Assembly: GCF_003049705.1 (NCBI RefSeq)
Contig: NZ_PIRF01000003.1
Span: 124,001-188,000, forward strand
Origin: Campylobacter concisus
GTDB taxonomy: Bacteria; Campylobacterota; Campylobacteria; Campylobacterales; Campylobacteraceae
Direction of reading: 5' to 3'
DNA length: 64,000 nt
Below the pieces are notes generated by a model. The model was not told where the DNA came from, made no database searches, and saw only the letters and a program-made list of their open reading frames with translations. Positions 36,776 through 47,809 of this stretch are shown here, piece after piece (the stretch's first letter is position 1; each line of letters starts with the position of its first letter). A program made the translations under genes and the position numbers.

Positions 36776-37465
36776 TTATAAATTTCTCATATATTCCGTA
36801 CTATAAATACCTTGAATACGTCTTTCCATATCACCGTACCAACTTTTTGGAAGAGTAGTAAGAGAGTTAAATTTCTCTAGTAAATTTAAATTTTTATTTG
36901 GAGCGTAAAAAAGTCTATTTACTTCTAAAATGCTCATATGAACTGGATCTTTTTCTATAACTTCTATCATATCACCTGCTTTGCACGATCCTGGTGTTAT
37001 GACGCGGTAATACCAGCCAGTAAAGCCGGTTTCAAAGATGTGAGTAGCCATATTTTCATTACCCCATCTTTTTGAGAGCTTAAAGCAAGGCTTTCTTGGC
37101 TGCGATACTTGAAGGACTAGTGAGCCGATTTTATGGATATCACCTACACAGACACTACTCTCATCAAGACCGTAAATGCATAAATTCTCACCCATAGCTC
37201 CATAAGCCATATTTTTCAATCCTAAAAAACTCTCCCAATCAGCGTAATTTGCAAATGAATTTGCAAAAACTGCCTTTTCAGGGCCGCCATGGTGCTTTGT
37301 ATCAGCGACACTATCACCCACAAAGCCAAGTTCATTTGCGAAAATTTCGCCATTTTGAGCTACTTTAAATATAGCTGAACTCCATGGTGTATTTAACTTA
37401 TCAGTTGCACTTTGCGAGCCATAGTTTTTCACCTCGCCAATTAATAATGCTTTTACTATTGCCAT
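36776..37465 (-). CDS. MOSC-domain protein
   Basis: 229 residues resembling YiiM/YflK. GDSVADTKHHGGPEKAV and GAMGENL are MOSC motifs, and the conserved cysteine lies in QPRKPCFKL. MOSC proteins handle molybdenum-cofactor or sulfur chemistry, including reduction of N-hydroxylated bases (YiiM type). A C-terminal ~40-residue helical part follows. It begins 17 bases downstream of ruvC on the same strand. Confidence 0.85.
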   Translation of the reverse strand: MAIVKALLIGEVKNYGSQSATDKLNTPWSSAIFKVAQNGEIFANELGFVGDSVADTKHHGGPEKAVFANSFANYADWESFLGLKNMAYGAMGENLCIYGLDESSVCVGDIHKIGSLVLQVSQPRKPCFKLSKRWGNENMATHIFETGFTGWYYRVITPGSCKAGDMIEVIEKDPVHMSILEVNRLFYAPNKNLNLLEKFNSLTTLPKSWYGDMERRIQGIYSTEYMRNL

Positions 37466-37481
37466 CTTTTTCCTATCAAAT

Positions 37482-37955
37482 TTAGCTTACTCTTAAATTA
37501 TTCGCATGAGTTAGTGCAATCGCGATTGCATCGGTGATATCAAGCGGTTTTATCTCTTTGTTTATACCTAAAATTTTCTTCACCATAAATGCCACTTGCT
37601 CTTTATCAGCTTTGGCCTTGCCAGTGACAGTTTTTTTCACCTGAAGTGGCGTATACTCAGCAAAATCACCATGAAGCTGTAAAATTTTAAGGCTAAGTGC
37701 TCCTCGAAACTGAGCGAGCTTTAAAACCGTTTTTGGGTTGTAGGCAAAAAATATATCTTCGATGGCAACTTCGTCGAATTTATGATTTTTAAAGATGAGA
37801 TCAAGCCCCTCACAAAGCTCGGTAATCTGATATTGAAGTGTGTTTGGTTTTATTTTTATGAGTCCTGCTTCAAGAAGAGTAGTTTTCAATTTATTTTTTT
37901 CAAGTATTGCATAACCACAATTCTTCGTGCCTGGGTCGATTCCTAAAATTTTCAT
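37482..37955 (-). CDS. ruvC: Holliday junction resolvase RuvC
   Basis: 157 residues. The first catalytic Asp is in [14 protein letters not shown], the Glu in VAIEDIFF, and the last acidic residues in [15 protein letters not shown]. It cuts Holliday junctions with RuvAB. A GTG codon precedes the ATG, but MKILGIDPG is the family start, so 37955 is used. It diverges from dnaA across the origin region, the arrangement common in Campylobacterota. Confidence 0.95.
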   Translation of the reverse strand: MKILGIDPGTKNCGYAILEKNKLKTTLLEAGLIKIKPNTLQYQITELCEGLDLIFKNHKFDEVAIEDIFFAYNPKTVLKLAQFRGALSLKILQLHGDFAEYTPLQVKKTVTGKAKADKEQVAFMVKKILGINKEIKPLDITDAIAIALTHANNLRVS

Positions 37956-38083
37956 CACTATCTTTTCAATACTTTTTCACGACTTTTTCACGATGTGAAA
38001 AAGTTTGTCAGAGTTTAACAAAGGTTTTATTAAAATTAAGATAGTATCACTATAAAAATTCTCGAAATTTAAGGCATAAAAAT
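37956..38083. other. Putative oriC, upstream half (ruvC-dnaA interval)
   Basis: Three near-identical DnaA-box-like 8-mers are packed at 11-base steps: TTTTTCAC at 37973-37980 and 37984-37991 on the plus strand, and the inverted copy GTGAAAAA at 37995-38002. An AT-rich stretch of about 80 bases follows, suitable for unwinding. Campylobacterota DnaA boxes share a TTCAC core. Bipartite origins flanking dnaA are described for Helicobacter, Wolinella and relatives. Confidence 0.75.
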
Positions 38084-39394
38084 TTGATAGCAGACGAAAT
38101 TTTAGAAAATCTTTCAACACAAATTTCACCTGAAGAATACCAAAGTTATATAAAACAATTAAAATTTAACGAAAAGGCTTCAGACGATCATATTATCGTA
38201 TTTACTGCACCAAATGAGTTGATGGCTAAATTTATAAATACAAGATATGCTGATAAAATCGCTCATCTATATGAAGTTAGAACAGGCATAAAACCAAATA
38301 TAGAAATTTCATCTACTAAAAGTAGCAAGGTATCAAAACAAAATCAAATAAATGTTAAGCAGATAAAAACACAAAGTAGCATTTTAAATCCAAGCTACAC
38401 ATTTGAAAATTTTGTATGTGGAGCGTCAAATCAATACGCATTTTTAAGCGCAAAAGCAGCCGCTGAAAAGCCTGGCGTACTTTATAATCCACTTTTTATC
38501 TACGGGACTACGGGACTTGGCAAGACTCACTTACTCCAGTCAGTCGGAAATCACTGCCTAAATAAAGGAAAAACCGTTATTTGTGTAACTAGCGAACAAT
38601 TTATGATAGATTTTACCAGTCACATAAATAACCACTCAATGCCAAAATTTCGTGAAAAATATAGAAACTGCGATGTTTTACTAATAGACGATGTACAGTT
38701 TCTTGGTAAAACTGATAAAATCCAAGAAGAATTTTTCAACACATATAATGAACTTTTAGCAAAAAATGGTCAAATAGTTATGACTTCAGATCGACCTCCA
38801 AAGACACTAAAAGGCTTTGAGGATAGGATGATTTCAAGATTTGATAAGGCTTTTATGGCTGATATTACGCCACCTGAACTTGATACAAAGATAGCTATCA
38901 TCATTAAAAAATGTGAATTTGATAAAATCGATCTAAATAAAGAGGTCATAAACTACATAGCTACAAACATGGGAGATAATATCCGTGAGATCGAGGGAGC
39001 TATCATAAATTTAAACGTATTTAAAACTCTTATGAAAGAAGAAATCACACTTGATCTTGCAAAAAGTATATTAAAAGATCTAATCAAAGAAAAACGTGAA
39101 AATATAAATTTCGATACTATCGTTGAAATAGTTAGTAAAGAACTAAATATCAAACAAAGTGATATAAAAAGCAAATCAAGAGTTACAAATATCGTAGAAG
39201 CAAGACGAATCATCATATATCTTGCAAAGATGCTTACAACAAACTCAATGCCGCAAATTGCAAACTATTTTGGTATGAAAGATCACAGTGCCGTTAGTCA
39301 TAATATTAAAAAGATAAATGAGCTAATACAAACTAATGAAATTTTTAGTCTAAAAGTTACTGAATTAAAAAACAAAATTTTGACAAAAGGATAA
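38084..39394 (+). CDS. dnaA: Chromosomal replication initiator DnaA
   Basis: 436 residues. The AAA+ domain has Walker A (FIYGTTGLGKTHLLQS) and Walker B (VLLIDDVQFL). The C-terminal DNA-binding domain carries VTNIVEARRIIIYLAK and the DnaA signature KDHSAVSHNIKKIN. The start is TTG at 38084, with AAGG ten bases upstream. The short linker domain II is typical of Campylobacter. DnaA-box clusters lie on both sides of the gene. Confidence 0.96.
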   Translation: MIADEILENLSTQISPEEYQSYIKQLKFNEKASDDHIIVFTAPNELMAKFINTRYADKIAHLYEVRTGIKPNIEISSTKSSKVSKQNQINVKQIKTQSSILNPSYTFENFVCGASNQYAFLSAKAAAEKPGVLYNPLFIYGTTGLGKTHLLQSVGNHCLNKGKTVICVTSEQFMIDFTSHINNHSMPKFREKYRNCDVLLIDDVQFLGKTDKIQEEFFNTYNELLAKNGQIVMTSDRPPKTLKGFEDRMISRFDKAFMADITPPELDTKIAIIIKKCEFDKIDLNKEVINYIATNMGDNIREIEGAIINLNVFKTLMKEEITLDLAKSILKDLIKEKRENINFDTIVEIVSKELNIKQSDIKSKSRVTNIVEARRIIIYLAKMLTTNSMPQIANYFGMKDHSAVSHNIKKINELIQTNEIFSLKVTELKNKILTKG

Positions 39395-39548
39395 AATACA
39401 ATATGAAATTTATGAATAAATGTGAAAAAGAAAATATAATTTTTCACATTTCAAATAGCTGTATTTCGATGTTTAAAAGCACTTTTCACTTTTTAACATC
39501 ACCTACTAAAACAAAAAAATTAAATTTAAAAATAGAAGGAAGTTTTTA
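39395..39548. other. Putative oriC, downstream half (dnaA-dnaN interval)
   Basis: 154 bases, very AT-rich. They contain GTGAAAAA (39422-39429), TTTTTCAC (39440-39447) and CTTTTCAC (39482-39489), the same box type as upstream of dnaA. A 48-codon frame (39403-39549) also crosses the interval and ends TAATG on the dnaN start. I think it is fortuitous. Confidence 0.65.
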
Positions 39549-40622
39549 ATGAAAGTTTTAATAAACAAAAATATGCTTGAAAGCATAGTAACAAATACAA
39601 ATCCATATCTTGAAAAAAGAGATCTTAGTGCTATAACTTCTCACATTTATATCTCAGCAAAAGATGGTGTTTTAAACATAAAAGCAACTGATCATGAAAT
39701 AGGTCTAGCATACAAGCTAAGTAATGCAAAAATCGTTGATGAAGGTTACGCAACTGCAAATGGTAAAAAGCTACTTGACATTATAAAAAGTCTAAAAGAC
39801 GAAGAAGTGATGTTAGAAACTGTAAATAACTATCTTTATATAAAACAAAAAAACTCAAAATATAAACTTCCAATGTATAAATTTGAAGATTTCCCAGAAT
39901 TTCCAACGATTGAGGGTAAATCAAAATTTGATGTTGATGCTGTTATGTTAGGAAGAAGTTTAAAGAAAATTTTACCAAGTATTGATAGTAATAACCCAAA
40001 ATTTGAACTAAATGGAGCTTTTCTTGATATTAAAAAAGACTTTATAAACATCGTTGGTACTGATACAAGAAGACTTAGTGTATTTAAATTTCAAACACCA
40101 ACAGAAAAAGAATTTTCACTAATAATCCCTAAAAAAGCTATCAATGAAATACAAAAACTATTTTTTGACAAGATAGAAATTTACTATGATGAAAATATCT
40201 TAATCGCACAAAGCCAAAATTTTGAATTTTTCACAAAACTTATAAATGGTAAATTTCCAGACTATGAGCGTGTCATACCAAAAGAGGTCAGAAAAAGACT
40301 TCAGCTAAGTAGAGATAAGATGATAGAAGGCATAAAAACTATCTCAATGCTAAGCGATACAATGAAAATATCTTTTGCAAAAGACAATATAACATTTGAA
40401 AGTGTTATAGAAGATAATTCTGAAGCAAAAACTACGATAGATTATCAAACTGGTTTAGAGCTTGGAGATGAATTTTTCATAGGTATAAAAAATAGATATC
40501 TACTTGACTTTTTAAGTAGTATCGAGGACGAAAATTTTGAGCTTGGATTTAATGAAAGCTCACTAGCATTTGTTGTAAATTCAAAAGAATTAACAACAAT
40601 AATAATGCCGATAAATTTATAA
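39549..40622 (+). CDS. dnaN: DNA polymerase III beta subunit (sliding clamp)
   Basis: 357 residues. The three-domain clamp begins MKVLINKNMLESIVTN and ends in the peptide-binding C-terminus ELTTIIMPINL. It encircles DNA and tethers the polymerase and repair proteins. It follows dnaA and precedes gyrB by 14 bases, the classic origin gene order. AGAAGGAAG is the ribosome site. Confidence 0.96.
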   Translation: MKVLINKNMLESIVTNTNPYLEKRDLSAITSHIYISAKDGVLNIKATDHEIGLAYKLSNAKIVDEGYATANGKKLLDIIKSLKDEEVMLETVNNYLYIKQKNSKYKLPMYKFEDFPEFPTIEGKSKFDVDAVMLGRSLKKILPSIDSNNPKFELNGAFLDIKKDFINIVGTDTRRLSVFKFQTPTEKEFSLIIPKKAINEIQKLFFDKIEIYYDENILIAQSQNFEFFTKLINGKFPDYERVIPKEVRKRLQLSRDKMIEGIKTISMLSDTMKISFAKDNITFESVIEDNSEAKTTIDYQTGLELGDEFFIGIKNRYLLDFLSSIEDENFELGFNESSLAFVVNSKELTTIIMPINL

Positions 40623-40627
40623 GATAA

Positions 40628-42946
<2,319 letters not shown>

Positions 42947-42963
42947 AAGAAAAAGGATAAAAG

Positions 42964-43584
42964 ATGAGCGAAGAGCTAGATATAAAATATGGCGAAAAAA
43001 TTTTGAAAGAATTTGACGTAGAGAGTGACCTTGAGGTCTGGGAAAATAAGCAAACAAGGGACTATGTCATAAAGATCACTTTGCCTGAATTTTGCTGCCT
43101 TTGCCCTCGCTCTGGCTATCCTGACTTTGCCACAATCTATCTTGAGTACATACCAAATAAGCTTGTAGTCGAGCTAAAAGCGATAAAGCTTTATATAAAT
43201 AGCTTTATGAACCGCAACATCAGCCACGAAGATAGTATAAATGAAATTTACTCTGTTTTAGAAAAAAAACTTGAGCCTAAATTTATGAAGATAGTGGGCG
43301 ACTTTAACCCACGTGGAAATGTTCATACGGTTATTGAAATCAGCTCTGATTTAGTCGTAAAAAAACCAGCTGAAGAAAAAGAATTCGCTCCAAGAAGTAG
43401 AGAGAAAAACTTTAGTGATAAGCCACGCGAGAGACGAAGTACAAGTGATCGTGGCAATAGAGGCAGCAGAGATGATAAATTTAAAAAAGATGACAAGCCA
43501 AGAAGAAGCTCAAATAAAGAGGGCTTTAGAAAGATAAGCTATGCCGATGATAAGAAGCCAAAAGTAGTCAAAAAGGATAAATAA
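42964..43584 (+). CDS. queF: PreQ0 reductase QueF with basic C-terminal tail
   Basis: The first ~130 residues are a type I QueF, which reduces preQ0 to preQ1 for tRNA queuosine. The catalytic cysteine is in FCCLCPRSGYPDFA, and the NADPH motif appears as ELKAIKLYINSF. From about residue 135 to 206 the protein continues as a disordered, strongly basic tail (repeats of R-R/R-S/K-K-D-D type, ending KPKVVKKDK). Ordinary unimodular QueF is about 120-165 residues. The tail is in frame with no stop, and the next gene starts at its stop codon (TAATG), so it is real coding sequence. It may bind RNA. Confidence 0.9.
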   Translation: MSEELDIKYGEKILKEFDVESDLEVWENKQTRDYVIKITLPEFCCLCPRSGYPDFATIYLEYIPNKLVVELKAIKLYINSFMNRNISHEDSINEIYSVLEKKLEPKFMKIVGDFNPRGNVHTVIEISSDLVVKKPAEEKEFAPRSREKNFSDKPRERRSTSDRGNRGSRDDKFKKDDKPRRSSNKEGFRKISYADDKKPKVVKKDK

Positions 43585-44819
43585 TGATAAGTGCTAAGCT
43601 TATAGAACATATCTTTAAAGCAGCATCTATATCACGTTGGAACGACTATCCAAAGATGACAAATTTAGTCGAGCTTGATAAGCAAGCTCATAAATTTATC
43701 ATCGCTTATTTCATAGCAAAACAAGAGCAAGACGCCGATATGAACTATATCATTGAGGCTGGAATTTTTGAGTTTTTAAGTAGGGTCGTAGTCACAGACA
43801 TACGTCCAGACGTCTTTCACCATATCCAAAAGACAAAAAAAGAGCAGATAAATAGCTGGGTCTTAAGTAATCTTGATAGCCTTATTTCAGATATTGAAGA
43901 TGGGGAGTTTTTAGAGAGATTTAAAAGTTATTTTAAAAGTGATAAAAAGCATGAAAAAGAACGCCTTATCCTAAAAGCAGCTAGCTATCTTGCCACTAGA
44001 TGGGAATTTTCCATCGTCTATCAAACGAGTCAGTTTTTAAGCGACATCGACGAGCTTAAAGCTAAGGTTGAAGAGGAGATTGAGGATTATTATGAGCTAA
44101 TTGGCGTTAGAAAGATCGCTATGAATCAAAAATTAGCCCGCCTAGTTGATCTTAGTGGCAGGTTAAGGTTTCAAAAGCGCTGGGCACAAACGCCTCGTAT
44201 CCCTGAAACAGCGGTCTTAGGACATATGCTAGTAGTTGCGATACTTAGCTATTTTTACTCACTCAAAGCAAAAGCTTGCAAAAAACGCCTAGAAAATAAC
44301 TTCTTTTGTGCACTATTTCACGATCTGCCAGAGAGTCTCACAAGGGACATCATAAGCCCTGTAAAATACGGTGTAAAGGGGCTAAATGAGATCATCAGCG
44401 AGTATGAGATGAGGCTTATTGATGAGAGGATTTTGCCATTTGTGCCTGAAAAGATCAAAGATGAGTTTAGCTACATCCTTGGTATCAGAAAAGATGGCGA
44501 GAAATTTATAAAAGATGAGTTTGAAAATAGGACTTACGAGCGCAAGATCATCTGCCATGAAGGGACTATGGAGAACGTAAATGATGATAAATTTAATCCG
44601 ATCGACGGCAAAGCGCTAAAATACTGCGACAAGCTCTCAGCCTACATCGAAGCTGGAATTTCTATAAGCTACGGCGTCAAGTCAAAAGAGCTAACTGACG
44701 GCTTTAATAATATGTATAAATTTTTTAGCGAAAAACCTAAGATCGATGGAGTGGATTTTTTAGAAATTTGCGATGATTTTAATGAGCATTTTGGTTTAGA
44801 AAGACCCCCTCTCAGATGA
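43584..44819 (+). CDS. HD-domain phosphohydrolase
   Basis: 411 residues. The second half contains the HD signature CALFHDLPESLTRDIISPV. An upstream His (AVLGHMLVV) and a downstream Asp (LKYCDKLSAYIEAG) complete the metal site. The pattern resembles YfbR-type 5'-deoxynucleotidases. The first ~200 residues also carry an AHKFIIAYF element and may be a degenerate second copy. The start overlaps the queF stop by one base. The last five codons overlap the antisense SRP RNA gene. Confidence 0.75.
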   Translation: MISAKLIEHIFKAASISRWNDYPKMTNLVELDKQAHKFIIAYFIAKQEQDADMNYIIEAGIFEFLSRVVVTDIRPDVFHHIQKTKKEQINSWVLSNLDSLISDIEDGEFLERFKSYFKSDKKHEKERLILKAASYLATRWEFSIVYQTSQFLSDIDELKAKVEEEIEDYYELIGVRKIAMNQKLARLVDLSGRLRFQKRWAQTPRIPETAVLGHMLVVAILSYFYSLKAKACKKRLENNFFCALFHDLPESLTRDIISPVKYGVKGLNEIISEYEMRLIDERILPFVPEKIKDEFSYILGIRKDGEKFIKDEFENRTYERKIICHEGTMENVNDDKFNPIDGKALKYCDKLSAYIEAGISISYGVKSKELTDGFNNMYKFFSEKPKIDGVDFLEICDDFNEHFGLERPPLR

Positions 44820-44908
44820 CTGCGGCACACACTTAATACAAGTGCTCTGCTGTGTTCCCACCCTGAAGCGGTGCTCATAAAAAGCATTGCACAGGTCTAA
44901 GAAGGAGC
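44804..44908 (-). ncRNA. ffs: Signal recognition particle RNA (4.5S type)
   Basis: On the minus strand, 44865-44847 reads CAGG-GTG-GGAA-CAC-AGCAG. This is SRP domain IV: the asymmetric CAGG/AGCAG loop closed by a GTG/CAC stem and a GGAA tetraloop, where Ffh binds. The ends also pair: 44908-44896 with 44816-44804, 13 consecutive pairs including G-T. An inner CTGTG/CGCAG stem lies inside that. A TATGAT box lies seven bases upstream of the 5' end. Length is about 105 bases, normal for the bacterial small form. It targets membrane proteins with Ffh and FtsY. Confidence 0.88.
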
Positions 44909-44914
44909 TTCGCA

Positions 44915-44920
44915 ATCATA
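44915..44920 (-). promoter_or_regulatory. -10 box of the SRP RNA gene
   Basis: TATGAT on the minus strand, seven bases from the first base of the terminal SRP helix, giving a transcript start that matches the folded 5' end. Confidence 0.55.
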
Positions 44921-44981
44921 CAAAAACTATACTTAAATTTAGTTTTATAGTTACATTTTTAAAAATTTAGCTTTAAAAGTA

Positions 44982-44987
44982 TATAAT
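44982..44987 (+). promoter_or_regulatory. -10 box upstream of the 45016 gene
   Basis: TATAAT in AAAAGTATATAATCAG, 28 bases before the ATG, in an AT-rich stretch typical of Campylobacter sigma70 promoters. Confidence 0.55.
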
Positions 44988-45015
44988 CAGCCAAAATTTC
45001 ACAAAAAGTAGAGTA

Positions 45016-45441
45016 ATGTCTGGAAAGTTTAAACTTCGTTTTTTATCAGCTTTTAGAGATTTTTTTATCTATCATCACAAATCTTTAGAATTTCGTGCCA
45101 AAATTTTTGCCGCTATGATCTCTGCTAAATTTGACCCAGACGAAGATGATTTTTTTGTTTTAAATGACATTACAAATGAAATTTATGAAAATGACCAAAC
45201 CAGAAAAGACTTTTTGATCCAAACTGTTAAAGAGTATGTAACAAGAGTTAAAAGAAACGATAGAATCACACTTGATGCACTACTTTTAAGCATTGATAAA
45301 GACCTAAAAGATCATAAAAGATACGCCAAAAAGATAGATTTTTCTCACCTTCGTCGCTTGATGAGTGGCTGTGAGGAAGAGATTTTAGTTCAGCAAAGAG
45401 TTTATGAGTTTTTAATAAACGAAGTCAAACTCTATTCTTAA
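45016..45441 (+). CDS. Hypothetical protein, 141 residues
   Basis: I do not recognise this protein. It looks soluble and mostly helical, rich in charged residues (ISAKFDPDEDDFFVLNDI), with no signal peptide or metal motif. It has its own TATAAT box upstream and normal codon use for the window, so it is likely real. It converges with the flgE-flgD-fliK operon. The early region (FFIYHHKSLEFRAKIFAAMI) resembles the start of a TerB-like helical fold, but this is weak. Confidence 0.7.
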   Translation: MSGKFKLRFLSAFRDFFIYHHKSLEFRAKIFAAMISAKFDPDEDDFFVLNDITNEIYENDQTRKDFLIQTVKEYVTRVKRNDRITLDALLLSIDKDLKDHKRYAKKIDFSHLRRLMSGCEEEILVQQRVYEFLINEVKLYS

Positions 45442-45486
45442 AATTATCATTCATTTTAAATTTTTAATCATCAACTAGCATAAAAA

Positions 45487-47088
45487 TTATTTCTTCATCT
45501 GAATAGCAGTCTGGATCATTTCATCACTTGTTGTGATACTTTTTGCACTAGCCTCATAAGCCTTTTGTGTGACTATAACCTCACTTAGCGCTTGACCAAG
45601 ATCGACATTACTCATTTCAAGTTTATTTGCAAGAATTTGTGAGCCATAAATGGTCTCACCAGCTTTATTTTTATAAAAAAATGCTTCACCTGAATTTGGA
45701 GTTGCTTCATAGAGATTATCACCCACTTTTGATACGCCTTGCTCATTTTGGAAGTGATATAGAGCTATTTTTGCAACTATAAATGAGCGAGAATTATCAA
45801 AATTTGCCATTATATTTCCACGATCATCGACGCTATATTTTGTGAGATTTCCTTCGGCGTAGCCATCTGCTTTTATGACAAAGTCTTTTTTTGAATTAGC
45901 CGAGCTTGTTATGCCATTATAGACATTTGCATCTCCATCGCCAAAAAAATTTAAAGCCACGTTTCCAACGCTTGTTAATGTATTTGTAACAAGCCTACCG
46001 CTACCATCAAAAGTAAGTGTTCCCATAGCTGTATTTTGTACAACACCATTAGCATCGGTTATTGTAGCTGTTGCATTCCAAATGGTTTGATCACCACCTT
46101 GAGGGATTTGCTTTGTAAAATTTATAGTTACTAAGCTCTTTGTACCATCACTGTTATATATCTCTGAACTTAGTTTTTCTTTATTAGCTACTTCAACTAG
46201 TGATGTAACTTCTGCTTTTATATCTAAGCTAGCAAAATTCATAAATTTTAGGCTTTTATTGTTTATATGCCAGCTGCCATCGCTCTCTAGCGTGGTTGAA
46301 AACTCACTAAATTTACCATCACCGTCTTTTACTTTTACCACTACGCTATCACCTGCTTTTGCACCAAATCTTGTCTGACTTAGCGGGATTTGCCCATTTA
46401 GTGAGATAGTTTTGTTTGTATTATCGAGTGTATAATTAAAATTTGCCGCATCAATGGCTGTTGTTTGTCTATTTGTTATTAGACTTGAGTTTAGGTTGCC
46501 TTTAAAATCTATATTTTTTGTTTGCTTGGCTGGCATAAATAAGAAATGAGGTAAATTTATGCCTTTTTGTGAGCCAGTATCGGCTAGTTTTAGATCTTCT
46601 TCTTTTGCAGTAAATGCCTGCGTGGTACCTTTTGCTTGACCATATTTTCTAAGAGCATTAGCACTTGGAGTAACTGGAGTAAAACTTGTTAACGTACCAA
46701 GAAGCAAGTTGCCTTTATTATCTACTAAATTTCCAGCCCCATCTATATCGAAGCTACCTGTTCTTGTGTAGTAGTTTCTACCATTTTTATCAACGACACC
46801 AAAAAAGCCTTTACCGCCTATGGCTAGGTCAAAGTTATTATCAGTATTTTGAAAACTACCATTTGTCATCTTTAAAGCTGTCGTTTGCTTCGTAGCTCCA
46901 AGACCTACTTGATTGTTAGTTGGACCACTTCCAGCAGAAGCCATATGTTGATTGATTAAATTTTTAAACTCAGGGATTGAAGCTTTAAAACCTACGTTGT
47001 TGATATTTGAGATATTATTTGCCCAAACATCCATGCCAAAGCTTTGTGTTTTAATGCCACTAATTCCGTTGTAAAAACCTCTCATCAT
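45487..47088 (-). CDS. flgE: Flagellar hook-type protein FlgE (second copy)
   Basis: 533 residues. The N-terminus MMRGFYNGISGIKTQSFGMD with NNISNINNVGFKASIPEF, a KGFFGVV core motif, and the C-terminal LEMSNVDLGQALSEVIVTQK are typical of the hook/rod family. It corresponds to the fliK-flgD-flgE operon copy of C. jejuni (Cj0043). The separate 824-residue flgE at 31769 is probably the main hook protein, so this one may be a minor or early hook component. It is the last gene of the operon. Confidence 0.88.
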   Translation of the reverse strand: MMRGFYNGISGIKTQSFGMDVWANNISNINNVGFKASIPEFKNLINQHMASAGSGPTNNQVGLGATKQTTALKMTNGSFQNTDNNFDLAIGGKGFFGVVDKNGRNYYTRTGSFDIDGAGNLVDNKGNLLLGTLTSFTPVTPSANALRKYGQAKGTTQAFTAKEEDLKLADTGSQKGINLPHFLFMPAKQTKNIDFKGNLNSSLITNRQTTAIDAANFNYTLDNTNKTISLNGQIPLSQTRFGAKAGDSVVVKVKDGDGKFSEFSTTLESDGSWHINNKSLKFMNFASLDIKAEVTSLVEVANKEKLSSEIYNSDGTKSLVTINFTKQIPQGGDQTIWNATATITDANGVVQNTAMGTLTFDGSGRLVTNTLTSVGNVALNFFGDGDANVYNGITSSANSKKDFVIKADGYAEGNLTKYSVDDRGNIMANFDNSRSFIVAKIALYHFQNEQGVSKVGDNLYEATPNSGEAFFYKNKAGETIYGSQILANKLEMSNVDLGQALSEVIVTQKAYEASAKSITTSDEMIQTAIQMKK

Positions 47089-47093
47089 GGCTT

Positions 47094-47801
47094 TTATCCT
47101 TCGTAAAATTCAGATATTTTATCCATTGGAACATATTCGCCTGCTATTTTTATCATGGCTTTACCATCTACAAATTTTACTGCTTCAACCGGATAGCTAC
47201 CTACTTGAGTCTTGTATGAATTACCATCTTTTCCAGTGTAATTAACAGAGACTGTATATGCGCCGTTTGGTAATTGTTTTCCAGAATCATCTTTGCCATC
47301 CCAAGATATTCTGCGAACTCCTGATTTTAGATCTTTTATATCGATTGAACGAACGACCTCTCCATTTGCATTTTTAATTTCAAGCTTACCATTTGCAAGA
47401 TCTGATTTAAAATAAAGTGCAAAATTTACAGTTTTTTGCTCATCTGTTAGTAAAACCGAGTTTGAACCAGTTGAGACCATTTTTCCAAGGGCTGAGATAG
47501 CGTAGGCATTTGCATTTGATTTTAACTGATTTACAAGCTCTTTCATAGCTGAGTTTGTATTTTGTTGCATCTCTAGTGATGCTAGTTGGCTAGTTTGTGT
47601 GAGCATCTTTTCAGTATCCATAGGGCTTGTTGGGTCTTGATACTGAAGCTCTGTTAAAAGTAGCTTCATAAATGCGTCTTTATCTAGCTGCGCATTTGGG
47701 TTAGTTCCTGTGCCAGCTGCCGCATCTTGCTTTGCTTTTGCCTTTTTCTCGGCGTTTTTTTGTTGTGTTGTTTGTGTAGTTATATCTGAAACTGAAGCCA
47801 T
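47094..47801 (-). CDS. flgD: Flagellar hook assembly (capping) protein FlgD
   Basis: 235 residues. The N-terminal LDKDAFMKLLLTELQYQDPT-type segment is the FlgD signature. The C-terminal part has the FlgD Ig-like and tudor-like folds (ISWDGKDDSGKQLPNGAYTV). It caps the growing hook and is later lost. It lies between fliK and flgE with gaps of five to eight bases. Confidence 0.94.
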   Translation of the reverse strand: MASVSDITTQTTQQKNAEKKAKAKQDAAAGTGTNPNAQLDKDAFMKLLLTELQYQDPTSPMDTEKMLTQTSQLASLEMQQNTNSAMKELVNQLKSNANAYAISALGKMVSTGSNSVLLTDEQKTVNFALYFKSDLANGKLEIKNANGEVVRSIDIKDLKSGVRRISWDGKDDSGKQLPNGAYTVSVNYTGKDGNSYKTQVGSYPVEAVKFVDGKAMIKIAGEYVPMDKISEFYEG

Positions 47802-47809
47802 GATCTCTC

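Noticed and set aside
44820..44912. SRP RNA on the plus strand (CAGGTCTAAGAAGGAGC looked like domain IV)
   Set aside because: It lacks the AGCAG side and tetraloop pairing; the minus strand has the exact CAGG-GTG-GGAA-CAC-AGCAG element.
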